64,000 nucleotides of DNA from positions 1-64,000 of the forward strand of contig CANNIZ010000003.1 in assembly GCA_947505245.1 (NCBI GenBank), written 5' to 3'. Numbering within the stretch: the first letter of the stretch is position 1; every line of letters begins with the position of its first letter. A program made the position numbers and the translations under genes. The DNA is from Pseudomonadota bacterium (lineage in GTDB: Bacteria > Myxococcota_A > UBA796 > GCA-2862545). Positions 26,222-35,876 of the stretch are shown in pieces. Below the pieces are notes generated by a model, which saw nothing but the letters and a program-made list of their open reading frames with translations, had not been told where the DNA came from and searched no databases.

Positions 26222-27373
26222 ATGGTGGACGACCCCCTGTTGAAACGTCTGGTGGCGGTGCGCCGAGACCTCCACCAGCACCCCGAACTGCGGTTCGAGG
26301 AGCGGCGCACCTCGAAGATCGTCCGCGCCTTCCTGGACGACGTCGGCCTGCCCTACGTCGAGAGCGCCGGCACCGGCGTGGTCGCGTGGACGCGCGACGA
26401 CGATCGCCCGACGGTCCTCCTCCGCGCCGACCTGGACGCGTTGCCGATCAAGGAGATCTCCGGCGTACCATGGTCATCCACCATCGACGGCAAGATGCAC
26501 GCCTGCGGTCACGACGGGCACACCGCGATCCTGCTCGGCGCCGCCGCCGTCCTGGCGAGGCGCAAGGACCTCGCCGGCAACGTTCGGTTCGTGTTCCAGC
26601 CCGCGGAAGAGGGCGGGCACGGCGCGCTGCGCATGATCGAGGACGGCGCGTGGCGGGGCACCCGCGTCGATCGCGCCTTCGCGCTGCACAACTGGCCGGA
26701 GATTCCGTTCGGCACTTGGGGCATCCGGTCCGGCGGTGTCATGGCCGCCAACGACGTCCTGCACGTCACCATCGAAGGACGCGGTGGCCACGCCGCCGAT
26801 CCACATCTCACCATCGACCCCGTGCACGTCGCGGCCCAATTCCTCGTCGCGGTACACGGGATGAAGAGCCGCGCGATCGACGCCCACGAACCGGTCGTGA
26901 TCAGCTTCTGCACGATGAAGGCCGCCGACGCCACGAACGTGATCCCTGACGTGGTGAAGCTGGGCGGCACGTTGCGTACCCTCTCGCGCGCCGCCCGCGA
27001 CGACGTCCCCGGGCGGATCCGGCGCGTGCTGGACGGCATCTGCGCCGCGTACGGCGCGACCGGTCACCTCACCGTCGAGCGCGGGTACCCCGTCACCGTC
27101 AACGACGCCGAGACCGCGGCGATCGCCGCCCGCGCAGCAATCGCCCTCCCCGGCTGGACTGTCGACGACACGCTCACGCCGTCCATGGGCAGCGAGGACT
27201 TCGCCTACTTCACCGAACAGGTCCCGAGCGCCTACGTGTGGATGGGCACCGGGGACGCCGACCACCCCCACGTCTGCCACCAGGCGCGCTACGACTTCAA
27301 CGATCGCGCCCTGGGGGCCGGCGTGTCGTGGTTCGTCAACGTCGCGGAGCAAGCGCTCGGGACCATTGCGTAG
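26222..27373 (+). CDS. M20-family amidohydrolase
   Basis: This 383-aa zinc hydrolase is of the hippurate hydrolase/IAA-amino-acid hydrolase/N-acetyl-diaminopimelate deacetylase group. It shows RRDLHQHPEL, RADLDALPI, HACGHDGHTA, FQPAEEGGHG, and the C-terminal MGSEDFAYF and HVCHQARYDFND blocks that provide the metal ligands and proton shuttle. There is no signal peptide, so it is cytoplasmic. It is divergent from the DUF4157-like gene (197-bp shared upstream region). The exact substrate cannot be told from the sequence. Confidence 0.9.
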   Translation: MVDDPLLKRLVAVRRDLHQHPELRFEERRTSKIVRAFLDDVGLPYVESAGTGVVAWTRDDDRPTVLLRADLDALPIKEISGVPWSSTIDGKMHACGHDGHTAILLGAAAVLARRKDLAGNVRFVFQPAEEGGHGALRMIEDGAWRGTRVDRAFALHNWPEIPFGTWGIRSGGVMAANDVLHVTIEGRGGHAADPHLTIDPVHVAAQFLVAVHGMKSRAIDAHEPVVISFCTMKAADATNVIPDVVKLGGTLRTLSRAARDDVPGRIRRVLDGICAAYGATGHLTVERGYPVTVNDAETAAIAARAAIALPGWTVDDTLTPSMGSEDFAYFTEQVPSAYVWMGTGDADHPHVCHQARYDFNDRALGAGVSWFVNVAEQALGTIA

Positions 27374-27412
27374 GGGATCGGGGTTCGCTACGGTAGCTAC
27401 GGAGTCTCCCCA

Positions 27413-28156
27413 ATGATCCCCGCCATCCTGCTCGCCCTCGCTGCTCCCGCCGCTCACGCCGCCAACATCGAACAGCACCTGACGTGGGCGATCACCCTCG
27501 ACGGCACGTCCATCGGCAAGCGCGATCTCACGCTCAAGTGGGCCTTCGAAGATGACGGCCGCGCCCGCCGTTTCTTGGAGGTGTGGACCGAGCTCGACGC
27601 CACCGTACTCGGCCTCGACTACAGCGTCCGCCAGCGCATCACAGGGCAGGCCAGCGTCGGTCCCGCCGCGTTTGCCGCCGTCACCCAGTTCCAGGCCGAC
27701 ACCACCGAGGTCCAAGGGCGCCTCGAAGGGACTGAATGGATGCTCTCTGTCGCCACCAACGGGCGCGAGTGGCACAAGGACCTCCCACGAAACAGCATCG
27801 ACCTGTCCACCCTGGACCTCCTCGATCCCGAGTCGCGGGTCGGCTTCGAGTCCAAACAGGTCGCGCGCGTGTTGGCCTCCGAAACCGGAGACATCCTCGA
27901 GGGGGAGGTCAAGCCGATCGGCCAGGGCAAGATCGAGATCACCGGCACCGAGGTCCCCGTCGCCGGTTTCGCGTGGACGCCCGATGAAGGGGAGATGCGC
28001 CTCTGGTTTTCGGCCGAAGGCTACCTCGTACGCTACGAGACGAACGTGATGGGGCGCTGGATCGTCGGCACACTTACTGCGCCTCCGCCCAAAGGTACGG
28101 ACGATGCTCCAATCGTGGAACAAGGCGCGGGCTCGGTCACCGAAGTCCCGCTCTGA
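27413..28156 (+). CDS. Secreted protein, DUF6134/DUF3108-like
   Basis: This 247-aa product has a signal peptide (PAILLALAAPAAHA) followed by a single beta-rich domain (EQHLTWAITLDGTSIGKRD, ...FLEVWTELDATVLGL, EMRLWFSAEGYLVRYETN). Proteins built this way, with a start strand, a G-x-x-I-G turn and a terminal strand about converting to a 'slope', belong to the DUF3108/DUF6134 group of periplasmic beta proteins. The assignment is tentative. GGAG precedes the ATG, and the next gene starts 112 bp downstream on the same strand. Confidence 0.6.
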   Translation: MIPAILLALAAPAAHAANIEQHLTWAITLDGTSIGKRDLTLKWAFEDDGRARRFLEVWTELDATVLGLDYSVRQRITGQASVGPAAFAAVTQFQADTTEVQGRLEGTEWMLSVATNGREWHKDLPRNSIDLSTLDLLDPESRVGFESKQVARVLASETGDILEGEVKPIGQGKIEITGTEVPVAGFAWTPDEGEMRLWFSAEGYLVRYETNVMGRWIVGTLTAPPPKGTDDAPIVEQGAGSVTEVPL

Positions 28157-28268
28157 CGTCAACGAAGGGCCAACAACGGTCCACGTCGTGTTGTCCGCGC
28201 CACGCAGATTCGGGTGGCGGCACGTGCCCGATCGGCCTATAAGTGGCCGCTCGTTTTCCGGAGCGTCC

Positions 28269-29501
28269 ATGCGTCGTCGTCTCGCTATCTCGCTCGTTTT
28301 CGCCCCCGCCCTCGCGGCGTGCAACCCCCACTCCGCAAGCGCCGACGGTGAGTTCACCGCGCTCTTGTCGGTCAGTTCCTCCCGCACGCTGTTCAAGGAG
28401 ACGGTGAACCTTGGCGGCTTCGCCGACGCCGGCGGTTCGCACGCGCAGATCGACTGCCGCGACCCCGACGACTTCGACATCCTTCCCGACGCCGATCCCG
28501 CTCTGTGCGCCGGAATCGATGACTTCGAACACGAGCAGTGGATGCAGCTCGACGGGTACGAAGTCCTCACCCTTCCGCTCGAGCCCTGGCGCGGCGAGGC
28601 CGTCATGACGTCGGAGGGAGACCTCCAAATCACGTTCCACAACCACCTGCCGGGCCAGGCGGACTTCCGCTTCGCGATCGTCGTGGACCCCACCTTTCAG
28701 CCCACCCAGTGCTCCGTCGGCGCCAACGGCGAGGGCGAGCGGACAAACGTTGACGGCGACTGGATTCAGAACTGGAGCAACGATCTCCCAACGTGGGATC
28801 CGCCGGCCGCAGGTACGCTGTTCTACCTGAACCAGGGCGCGTACCAGTTCAACCCGCACCAGCTGGACCCAAACAAGGATGACCACATCTGGGCCCTGCC
28901 GGAGCGCTGGCAGGCGGGAACGTCCATCGCAAAGTACGGCGAAGAGGACTTCTACATCGTCGCGCCTCGGTACGCGTACCCGTTCGCCTACGACGCGTAC
29001 GATTCTGACCAGGCCAGCTCGCTCGGGGCGGAAGACCTTTTCCACGTGCAGATGGACGCCGACGCCGATCCCACCACAAACGCCGCTTTCCAGGACCTCA
29101 TCGCGACGACCCGCGAGGTCGAGTCGCAGATCAACAACGAGTATGCGCTAGCCTTCGGCGAAACCGCGGCACCCGCCACCGAACGGCGCGTGAACATCCA
29201 CAGCCACACCAACGAGTGGCGCATCCCCCAGGGGGATGATTCCGGGATCGACGGCTGGACCGAGCTGGACTACAACTGGGTCCGCTTCGACGAAGATCGC
29301 GCCGACCTCGCCGTTGGCGGCACCGCAAACGGTGAGTTCCACCTCATCATGCGAAGCGCAGATTCGCCCTCTCGCCTCGTGATTCGCGGCCACTTCACCG
29401 TCGACAAGATCAAGCAGGACACCTGGACCCTGCCCAACCTCTCGACCGAGAAGCTCGCTGAGTACGGCACGGAGCTCTGCGGCGGCGCCACCACCTTCTA
29501 A
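28269..29501 (+). CDS. Secreted lipoprotein of unknown function
   Basis: The start is placed at ATG 28269 (GGAGCG upstream), giving a lipoprotein signal ending LAAC (Cys 18). The 410-aa protein is acidic, with a Cys pair (DCRDPDDF, ALCAG) and several aromatic-rich strands. A middle segment reads RVNIHSHTNEW, and GEFHLIMRSADSPSRLVIRG near the end is beta-rich. No catalytic motif is recognised. It is the last gene of its strand before a pair of terminators facing the eCIS operon. Confidence 0.6.
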   Translation: MRRRLAISLVFAPALAACNPHSASADGEFTALLSVSSSRTLFKETVNLGGFADAGGSHAQIDCRDPDDFDILPDADPALCAGIDDFEHEQWMQLDGYEVLTLPLEPWRGEAVMTSEGDLQITFHNHLPGQADFRFAIVVDPTFQPTQCSVGANGEGERTNVDGDWIQNWSNDLPTWDPPAAGTLFYLNQGAYQFNPHQLDPNKDDHIWALPERWQAGTSIAKYGEEDFYIVAPRYAYPFAYDAYDSDQASSLGAEDLFHVQMDADADPTTNAAFQDLIATTREVESQINNEYALAFGETAAPATERRVNIHSHTNEWRIPQGDDSGIDGWTELDYNWVRFDEDRADLAVGGTANGEFHLIMRSADSPSRLVIRGHFTVDKIKQDTWTLPNLSTEKLAEYGTELCGGATTF

Positions 29502-29515
29502 ACAGGCAACGCCGC

Positions 29516-29534
29516 GCCCGAACCACGTTCGGGC
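29516..29534. terminator. Short perfect hairpin
   Basis: GCCCGAAC / GTTCGGGC with a CAC loop lies 15 bp after the lipoprotein stop. It is followed closely by a longer bidirectional terminator. Confidence 0.5.
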
Positions 29535-29564
29535 CACCTGCGCGCGACATCCTTCCGAAAACGC

Positions 29565-29600
29565 AAGAAGCGCCGACCCCGAGAGGGACCGGCGCTTCTT
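29565..29600. terminator. Bidirectional terminator at the end of the eCIS operon
   Basis: AAGAAGCGCCG / CGGCGCTTCTT is a perfect 11-bp stem. Its A-rich and T-rich flanks make it an intrinsic terminator in both directions. It separates the plus-strand lipoprotein gene from the last eCIS gene (stop at 29624). Confidence 0.85.
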
Positions 29601-29623
29601 CCGTGTGGGCTTCGGCCCTCGGC

Positions 29624-30559
29624 CTACCGCATCGCGTCCACGGTCTTCTCGAGCTCGTCTCCAATCCGCTGAAGCGGCTGGAGCAAGCGTTCGAACTGCT
29701 GGAACCAGCGCAGCCACGTCTCGTCACCCTGATCGGGGCCCGGGATCTCGGCGTTCACGCGGCGCACGAAGTCCGTGAACTGTTGAATGCGGTCCGTCGT
29801 GCGCGGCAGCGGATCGTAAAAGTCGTGGGCGTAGTTGATGATGGCGCCGGCCGTCCGGTACAACACCCGGTCCGTCGTCCCTTCCTCGATCAGGATAAAC
29901 TCCGCGGCGATCAACGCCGAGTAGTACCCGAACGCGCCGATCGACATCTCCTTGAGGAGGGTCGTGCGGAACAGGTTCGACATGATCTTCTTGGACAGGC
30001 GAACGAATTCAAGCACGCGTGGCTTGAGGTAGGACTCAGCGGCGCGCGACGCGCGCCCCGCACGCGGCACCGGCAGCTGCACCTGCACCATGCGCCCGAG
30101 GCGCACGTTGATGCGACACAAGGCGACGCCGTCCGGGTGCTCCTCTTCGATCGGGTGCAGGCGCGGCGAGCAGCCTTCCTTGATGCGGCTCTCGCGCATC
30201 TCGTTGGTGTCGAACACCGGCCGCTGGCTGTCCGCCTCGGGCTGCTCGGTGTGGAACACCCACAACATGTACTCGCCATCGTTCTTCGGCACCTCGAGTG
30301 GCACCTTCACGTCGAACATCAGGTGCACGCCCTGGCCTTGCGACGTGATGCCGTAGCCCGACTTGATGATCGCGATGTACCGCTTCTTGTCCTGCTCAAG
30401 CTCGACCTGCATGCCCATGACGATGCCGTAGCCATGCATGAACAACGCGTGACGCTGCAAGCTGCGTCGGTGGTAGACCTGCTCGTCGAGCAGATCGCCA
30501 GCTGTCAGACACAGGCCCTCGAACGGATTCAGCCGCTTGAGTGTATGCTCGAAACCCAT
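29624..30559 (-). CDS. eCIS accessory baseplate-type protein
   Basis: This 311-aa protein is the last gene of the eCIS cluster, 3 bp after the tail-I-like gene. Its N-terminal part has the pattern seen in an accessory protein of many contractile injection loci: LTAGDLLDEQVYHRR, then HALFMHGYGIVMGMQVE, then SGYGITSQGQGVHL. This reads as a 'start/collar' domain with a G-x-G turn. The C-terminal half is mostly alpha-helical and charged. It probably decorates the baseplate or links fibres; this is inference from position. No fibre-like trimer repeats are present. Confidence 0.65.
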   Translation of the reverse strand: MGFEHTLKRLNPFEGLCLTAGDLLDEQVYHRRSLQRHALFMHGYGIVMGMQVELEQDKKRYIAIIKSGYGITSQGQGVHLMFDVKVPLEVPKNDGEYMLWVFHTEQPEADSQRPVFDTNEMRESRIKEGCSPRLHPIEEEHPDGVALCRINVRLGRMVQVQLPVPRAGRASRAAESYLKPRVLEFVRLSKKIMSNLFRTTLLKEMSIGAFGYYSALIAAEFILIEEGTTDRVLYRTAGAIINYAHDFYDPLPRTTDRIQQFTDFVRRVNAEIPGPDQGDETWLRWFQQFERLLQPLQRIGDELEKTVDAMR

Positions 30560-30562
30560 GGT

Positions 30563-31687
30563 TTAGATTCCCCTATCGTCGAACTGAATGGTAAACGCGA
30601 CGTGAATAGGCCGTTCCTGGCTCACTACGTTGACGATCCGACGCAGCACTCCTGCTGCCCGCTCGCCGAACCGCTGCTTGAAACGATCGCGCGGTTCAAG
30701 CGTCATTGTAAAGAAGCTGGTCGCCGACCGTTGCGAAGGCTCGACAAGGTAGACGCCAGGCGGCTCGCCAGCGTGGTAGCGCTCCACCACGTCGCGCCCG
30801 CCCACGATCGTCGCCTTGCCGAGGCAGGCCGGACCTGGACGCTGCCGCTCGCGAATGCGCACCGGCGCGGACGTGAGCACGCGCACCATCTCCTCGACGC
30901 CCGCCCGCGTACCGCGGGTTCGGTACAGGCGGATCGCCCGCCGCACGAGCTCGCGCTGCTGGTGGACCGGAAGGGACTCGTCGAGCTCAAAGCCGACCCA
31001 CGACGCCAACCACGGGAGGAACTTCGCCTCGCACAGCAGAGGGTCACACAGGTCGATGATTCGATCGATCCGCTCCGTCACCGTGGTCATGACGTGCTGA
31101 AAGATGAACATGAAGCGCCGCAGCGGATCTTCATCAAGGTTCCAGTCGATCCCCTGCTCGTTGGCAGGTGCGCCGCCGTACTTCTGAATCGCCGTCTCGC
31201 GGACGAGGGTAAGGTCACGCGCCCCGATCGGACCCTCGCCCTGATAGATCGTCGGCATGAATCGCAAGTATCCGCGGACAGGCACATGGAGGACGATCTC
31301 GTCCTCGAGGTTCAGCGAGCGACTCTCAGCCGCCGCGCCTTGAACGCGCGCCACCAGCCGCACGAGGTGGTCCGGAACGAAGTGCGACGCCGGCTCGCCG
31401 TTCGCCAGCACCCGCTCGCAACTCACATAGGTACGGTCGCCAGAGTTGGAGTGGCGCACCTCGACCAGGCGCACGATACCGACCTGTTCGCCGCGAACAC
31501 ACTCGACCAGCTTGTAGGTGACCTTGTTGCCGAGGTGACGCTGCAGGAACGATCGGGCCGCCCGCACGGGGAACGCGATCTGGACGACCTGCTCCAGATG
31601 ACGCAGGTCCGTGCCCGTTTCGCGTCGGGCAAGCGCCGTCGTCTGTGGGGCGCCACCGACCCGCGCGGGGAGGCGCTTGCGTCTCAT
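30563..31687 (-). CDS. Phage tail protein I-like (Afp12/Pvc12 type)
   Basis: This 374-aa protein overlaps the upstream baseplate gene by 4 bp. Its centre carries the tail-P2-I signature: CEAKFLPWLASWVGFELDE, RRAIRLYRTRGTRAGVEEM and the LTSAPVRIRE block. The first 130 residues are an Arg-rich head with a forkhead-like strand region. In the eCIS it builds one of the wedge proteins that join baseplate and sheath. The C-terminus (RIVNVVSQERPIHVAFTIQF) matches the end of wedge proteins of this class. The family call follows from these motifs and gene order. Confidence 0.85.
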   Translation of the reverse strand: MRRKRLPARVGGAPQTTALARRETGTDLRHLEQVVQIAFPVRAARSFLQRHLGNKVTYKLVECVRGEQVGIVRLVEVRHSNSGDRTYVSCERVLANGEPASHFVPDHLVRLVARVQGAAAESRSLNLEDEIVLHVPVRGYLRFMPTIYQGEGPIGARDLTLVRETAIQKYGGAPANEQGIDWNLDEDPLRRFMFIFQHVMTTVTERIDRIIDLCDPLLCEAKFLPWLASWVGFELDESLPVHQQRELVRRAIRLYRTRGTRAGVEEMVRVLTSAPVRIRERQRPGPACLGKATIVGGRDVVERYHAGEPPGVYLVEPSQRSATSFFTMTLEPRDRFKQRFGERAAGVLRRIVNVVSQERPIHVAFTIQFDDRGI

Positions 31688-34600
31688 GACTCGTCTTCCT
31701 CGGTGCGGACCCGGACCTTCCGAATCACGAACAGGTCGTGTTTCTCCAACACGATCGTGGACTCACCGGTCCCCTGCTCCCAACCCGGGACGCTTCGCTC
31801 CTGGCCTTCGCCGATCGCGAACAGCTGAACCTCGACCACGTGACGAATTTCAGGGATGTAGCTCACCATCCGCCCGAAATCCTGGGCGTACAACGTTCCC
31901 GCAAACGGCCAACCGCCAAAGTCCAGCCCACCCAGGTACGGGTCGAGGAATTGTTCGACGAACGACTTTGCCTTTTCGCGAACCTGCAGGATGTTCGCGT
32001 TCGGGCGCAGCCGCAACGTGACGCTCACGTCCACTTCCTGGAACGTCGCGAGGCGCACCCTTGGGTTCACGTTCACGAGGCAACGCCGACCGAGGTAGCG
32101 CTGAACGTGATCCTTCAGCCCAGCCGAAAGGAACGGATCCGGAACGCGCTCGCCCTCGCGACGCTGTGGCAGCACCACGATTCCGATCTCGCCGTCTCCG
32201 CTCATCTTCCCGTCGCACGCCGCCCGCGCGACCTCGCCAGAAGACTCTTTGGCGATGATCTCGAAGTCCAGCCTCGTCACCGCGCGATCACGACTCGTGA
32301 GCACGCTCGGTGCGCGCCGAATGATCTCGTCGATGCTCTCGGGGTTGCGCCCACCCGTCGCAGGCAAGATATTGGCGACGCTGGCGATGTCGTTGTAGCC
32401 CTCACACGCAGTCACGGCGCCGGCGCGCACGTTTCCGGCGTCACCTGGGACGACGTTGTACTGCTCGACGACGATGTTGAAGTTGCCGACGGGCACCATC
32501 TTCGCGCGGATGCCGTTGCCGAACGTGAGCGTCCCTTCCGTGCCGTCAACCACGAACACGCGATCGTCCTTGCTGGCCGCGAGGAGCGAGTTGCCCGCGG
32601 CGCGTCGCCACTCACGGCGTTGCCCGTCATCTTCGGTGACGTACACCCGAATGTCGGGGAACCGATCGGGGTTCGCGAACGCCTTGTGTTCCGTCTCCTC
32701 ACCGTGGAGGAACATCGGAAAATGACGGAGCTGGATGATCTGGTGGGGCACACCAAGCCCAGAGAACTTCTCCATGCGGAAGGTGTGTAGGTTCACGCCG
32801 TCCACCGAGTTGAGCATCACGTGGCTCACCGGGGGCAAAGCGGGCGCGTCATCGCCCTCGGTGCCGCGGAACAGCGCGCGAAGCCAGGTGCCTTCCGGGG
32901 CCTTTTCGACCGGGTCGGGGTAGGGCCAGGACAGCACGCCGGAGCGGTTCAAACGGTAGCCGCTGCCCTCTTCGCCGCCGCTGATGCGGGACCACCGCAG
33001 CCGACCGGGACCGGCGCTCTCGAGCAGCTCCCAGTCACAGGTGAACCCCTCCGGCAGGTAGGTCTCGCCGCGCGTCCGGAACATGATCGCGTGCCGGTTG
33101 CCGGCGGGGAACGGCTTGTCGAACTGGAAGTACAGGGCGTTGTGGCCCTGGCCGGCTTTGCCGTCTTTGCTGCCCGTGTCGTCCGCGATGTCGATGAACT
33201 GGTCGAACGGGTAGTCTTCCGACATGCGGCCCGCCGCACGCGTCAACACGCGCGTCAGACGCCGGTTCGCCTCACGGAAGCTAACCGTCGAGATCTTCAC
33301 GCCGGGCATCGGCTGGTCGTACGTGTCCTTACCGATCAGCCCGTCAAATCCGAGCCGAACGTCAAAGATCTTGAGGGAGATCGGCGAAGGCAGCTCCCCC
33401 TTCTCAGCGGCGTGCGTCAGCGCGGCCTTCTGGATTTCGAAGCGCAGCCACGTGGTCTCCGTGCCCGCGATGATCGCACGGTGGAGGCCCTTCAGCTGCT
33501 CCTTGACGTCGATCTTGATGCTGATCTTGCGACGCTGCGGCTCGTCCGCGTTGTCTGGATCAAGGTCAGCAAAGGTAAAGTCGTTGTACGTGCCCTCGGC
33601 CGTGTACACGACGCGCCAAGAGTCCCCCGCGCGGTAGCAAAGCTGGAGCCGATACAGGTCCTTCTGCTCTTCGACAAGGCTCGAGTTCCATTCGAACCCG
33701 AGCTCCATCTCCAGGATAACCGGCTTCTGTGCACGGTTCTCGAACAGGTCCGAACCGATGAAGAACTTGTAGCCGAGCATCGCGGGCTGGGTCGGCGTCG
33801 GTTGGAACGGAGTCGCCGGCAGCTCGAAGGTCGCGATCTCAAGGGCGGCGCCCGTCTCCGGGCCGGCTGCGAGGTGGACCTCGACAGGACGGAGCCACGT
33901 CATCTCCAACTCGAGCTCCTGCAGGAACCCGCGGATGAACACCGTCTCCACGCGTTCGGCGCGGAGGTTGAACCCGTCCGACGCCATCTCGTTCAGGGGC
34001 CCCGTGAGGACGACTGACGTGCCCTGGTAGCGCACCCGATCGTTGGGGATCACCTCCCACTGCTCACCGCGGCGATAGAGCCACCGATACCGCGGCAGGT
34101 AGCTGTTCCGGCCCGCCGGCATGGAGCGGTCCACCATCGTCAGGCGCACGGTCCAGCCACCCCGAATGGGCGGCATGTCTTGGATGAAGAACTCAAGGTT
34201 GCGGCCGACAGCGCGCACTTCCCAGTTGTTGATCGAACGCTCTTCGCCCCCTCGGTCATCGCGCCAGGTGACGTCCAGATCCTCCTGCATCCGCTCGGCG
34301 AGCCAACGTTCGTATTCAACGACGCCGCGAATCCAGTACTTCTCGTCCTTGACGGATTCAGGCAGCGGAATGGGATCCTTTTTCGAACCGAAGTGCGTCG
34401 TCTCCGCCTGCTGGGGCAAATGCGACTTCAGCGTGATCTCCGGGAGTCCAAGGACGGCCTCCTCTTCCTCCTCGACCTCGATGGGCTGCCAGGGCTGGTC
34501 AATGTCCTTGGTGCAGTTGTATTCCCACTTGAACAGGCTCGCGACCGGCAGGCTCTCCTGCGATGCAGACCGCAGGCGGATCCTCCCGATACGCTGCCCT

Positions 34601-35220
34601 TCCTTGGGCTTGAAGTCCATGATGCGAAAGTCATCATGCGACAGGTACATGTACTGAAAGGGTGTGTAGGCGCGGGGACCGTGCTCCACCGCGTCCATCT
34701 TGAACAGCTGCACGCCCGCACCGCGGCCGAACAGCAGTACCTTCTCGATGTCGGGGTGCGGCTCGTACGAGATCTCGCGTACGGTCGGACGGATACCCGC
34801 ATGCACCGCCACGATGCGCGTCACGTTCGAAGCGTGGATCGTGAGCGGATCCGTCGTGAGGAAGTGCAGGGAGTCCGCGCCCTCCTTCTGCTTCGTCGAG
34901 CAACGAGTAAATGGCGGAACCTCCGCCACCGTCGCACCCTCCGTTCGAAGCTGGAACGTCAAAGGCAACATGGAAGGGCGAGCTTCGCGCCGCTCCTCAC
35001 CGATGAAGTTCAGAAAGTGGATGTAGGTCTTGTCCGGCACACGGTTGAGCCGGTGGATCATCATCTCCGTCATCCACGCGAACAGCTGGACGAGCGTGAT
35101 GCCAGGATCTGCGTCGCCGAGATTCGTCCACTCGGGGCAGTACTGGGGAATCAGCGCCCGTGCTTCGCGCACGATGTCGGCATACTTGCGATCGTCAAGA
35201 TTAGGAGGCTTGATCGGCAT
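31684..35220 (-). CDS. Baseplate J-like wedge protein (Afp11/Pvc11 type)
   Basis: This very large wedge protein (1,178 aa) starts at ATG 35220. The N-terminus (RKYADIVREARALIPQYCPEWTN, GITLVQLFAWMTEMMIHRL) is the canonical opening of eCIS/phage baseplate J proteins. The C-terminal third repeats the family's beta-barrel and strand exchange pattern (PATGGRNPESIDEIIRRAPSVL, TRLDFEIIAKE, SYIPEIRHVVEVQLFAIG). The middle (about 250-850) is unusually long for this family and beta-rich. It polymerises with the tail-I-like protein to form the ring that triggers contraction. Confidence 0.9.
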   Translation of the reverse strand: MPIKPPNLDDRKYADIVREARALIPQYCPEWTNLGDADPGITLVQLFAWMTEMMIHRLNRVPDKTYIHFLNFIGEERREARPSMLPLTFQLRTEGATVAEVPPFTRCSTKQKEGADSLHFLTTDPLTIHASNVTRIVAVHAGIRPTVREISYEPHPDIEKVLLFGRGAGVQLFKMDAVEHGPRAYTPFQYMYLSHDDFRIMDFKPKEGQRIGRIRLRSASQESLPVASLFKWEYNCTKDIDQPWQPIEVEEEEEAVLGLPEITLKSHLPQQAETTHFGSKKDPIPLPESVKDEKYWIRGVVEYERWLAERMQEDLDVTWRDDRGGEERSINNWEVRAVGRNLEFFIQDMPPIRGGWTVRLTMVDRSMPAGRNSYLPRYRWLYRRGEQWEVIPNDRVRYQGTSVVLTGPLNEMASDGFNLRAERVETVFIRGFLQELELEMTWLRPVEVHLAAGPETGAALEIATFELPATPFQPTPTQPAMLGYKFFIGSDLFENRAQKPVILEMELGFEWNSSLVEEQKDLYRLQLCYRAGDSWRVVYTAEGTYNDFTFADLDPDNADEPQRRKISIKIDVKEQLKGLHRAIIAGTETTWLRFEIQKAALTHAAEKGELPSPISLKIFDVRLGFDGLIGKDTYDQPMPGVKISTVSFREANRRLTRVLTRAAGRMSEDYPFDQFIDIADDTGSKDGKAGQGHNALYFQFDKPFPAGNRHAIMFRTRGETYLPEGFTCDWELLESAGPGRLRWSRISGGEEGSGYRLNRSGVLSWPYPDPVEKAPEGTWLRALFRGTEGDDAPALPPVSHVMLNSVDGVNLHTFRMEKFSGLGVPHQIIQLRHFPMFLHGEETEHKAFANPDRFPDIRVYVTEDDGQRREWRRAAGNSLLAASKDDRVFVVDGTEGTLTFGNGIRAKMVPVGNFNIVVEQYNVVPGDAGNVRAGAVTACEGYNDIASVANILPATGGRNPESIDEIIRRAPSVLTSRDRAVTRLDFEIIAKESSGEVARAACDGKMSGDGEIGIVVLPQRREGERVPDPFLSAGLKDHVQRYLGRRCLVNVNPRVRLATFQEVDVSVTLRLRPNANILQVREKAKSFVEQFLDPYLGGLDFGGWPFAGTLYAQDFGRMVSYIPEIRHVVEVQLFAIGEGQERSVPGWEQGTGESTIVLEKHDLFVIRKVRVRTEEDES

Positions 35221-35275
35221 CTTTCCGAACCCGATGAGTGAGGGATCTCCGCCAAAGGCGGAGCGCAGGTCTGGT

Positions 35276-35662
35276 CTAGCCGCCCGACGTGAGCAGCAGC
35301 GAAAGCTGCTGCTCGGTCATGGTCGAGCGAATCTTATAGGACACGGCAACGCGGATTTGCCCGCCGGGCTCAGGCCAGGCGTCAACCTTCGTGACCTCGA
35401 CGCGAGGTTCCCAGGTCGTGAGCGCCGACTCAACGTGATGCGCGATCACGGTGGACACCGCGGGAGTGTTCGGCGAAAACATGAAGTCGTGCATATGACA
35501 GCCAAAATTCGGCAACATCTGACGTTCACCCGGCTTTGTAGACAGGATCACCGTGATGCATTGCCGAATGTTCTCCTCATACTCACTCAACGCGGTGCCC
35601 CCCTTTGCGGGCTCGAACCCGAAGGGAAAACGCCAGCCTCGACCGAGGAATTCCTTGCGCAC
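35276..35662 (-). CDS. gp25-like baseplate protein (Afp9/Pvc9 type)
   Basis: This 128-aa protein from GTG 35662 (GAGGGG upstream) has the compact gp25/W-like fold. It opens FLGRGWRFPFGFEP, then helix SEYEENIRQCITVIL, then the family signature STKPGERQMLPNFGCHMHDFMF, and finishes with a helix and two strands. gp25 caps the tube-sheath initiation point and starts sheath polymerisation. It opens the second transcription unit, just after the terminator that ends the first. Confidence 0.9.
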   Translation of the reverse strand: MRKEFLGRGWRFPFGFEPAKGGTALSEYEENIRQCITVILSTKPGERQMLPNFGCHMHDFMFSPNTPAVSTVIAHHVESALTTWEPRVEVTKVDAWPEPGGQIRVAVSYKIRSTMTEQQLSLLLTSGG

Positions 35663-35818
35663 GCGCCCCTCGCAATCGGCCCGCGGGGCCGACAGGTGCG
35701 CATAAGAACACAGAGCGGTGCTTGGGGGAAGGGTGATCCGAATGATCGTCGAGAACCGCCCAAGGATCCCGGAATCTCGGCGTTCGGATCCTCCAATCTT
35801 CCGAGACTCCGTCCTGCC

Positions 35819-35854
35819 CAAAAGAAAAAACCCCGGGTGGAGATCCACCCGGGG
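35819..35854 (-). terminator. Strong intrinsic terminator inside the eCIS locus
   Basis: On the minus strand CCCCGGGTGGA TC TCCACCCGGGG (11-bp perfect stem) is followed by TTTTTTCTTTT, a textbook terminator. It lies 23 bp after the spike gene stop and splits the locus into a tube/sheath/LysM/spike unit and a baseplate unit. Confidence 0.92.
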
Positions 35855-35876
35855 CCTTCAGCACCGCAGTCGCCGA

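Noticed and set aside
26474-28693. 739-codon minus-strand frame across the M20 and secreted-protein genes
   Set aside because: Two well-supported plus-strand genes explain the sequence; the opposite frame has no homology-like pattern.
31738-34017. Plus-strand frames over the baseplate J-like gene
   Set aside because: The minus-strand gene is clearly real; the plus frames are shadows.
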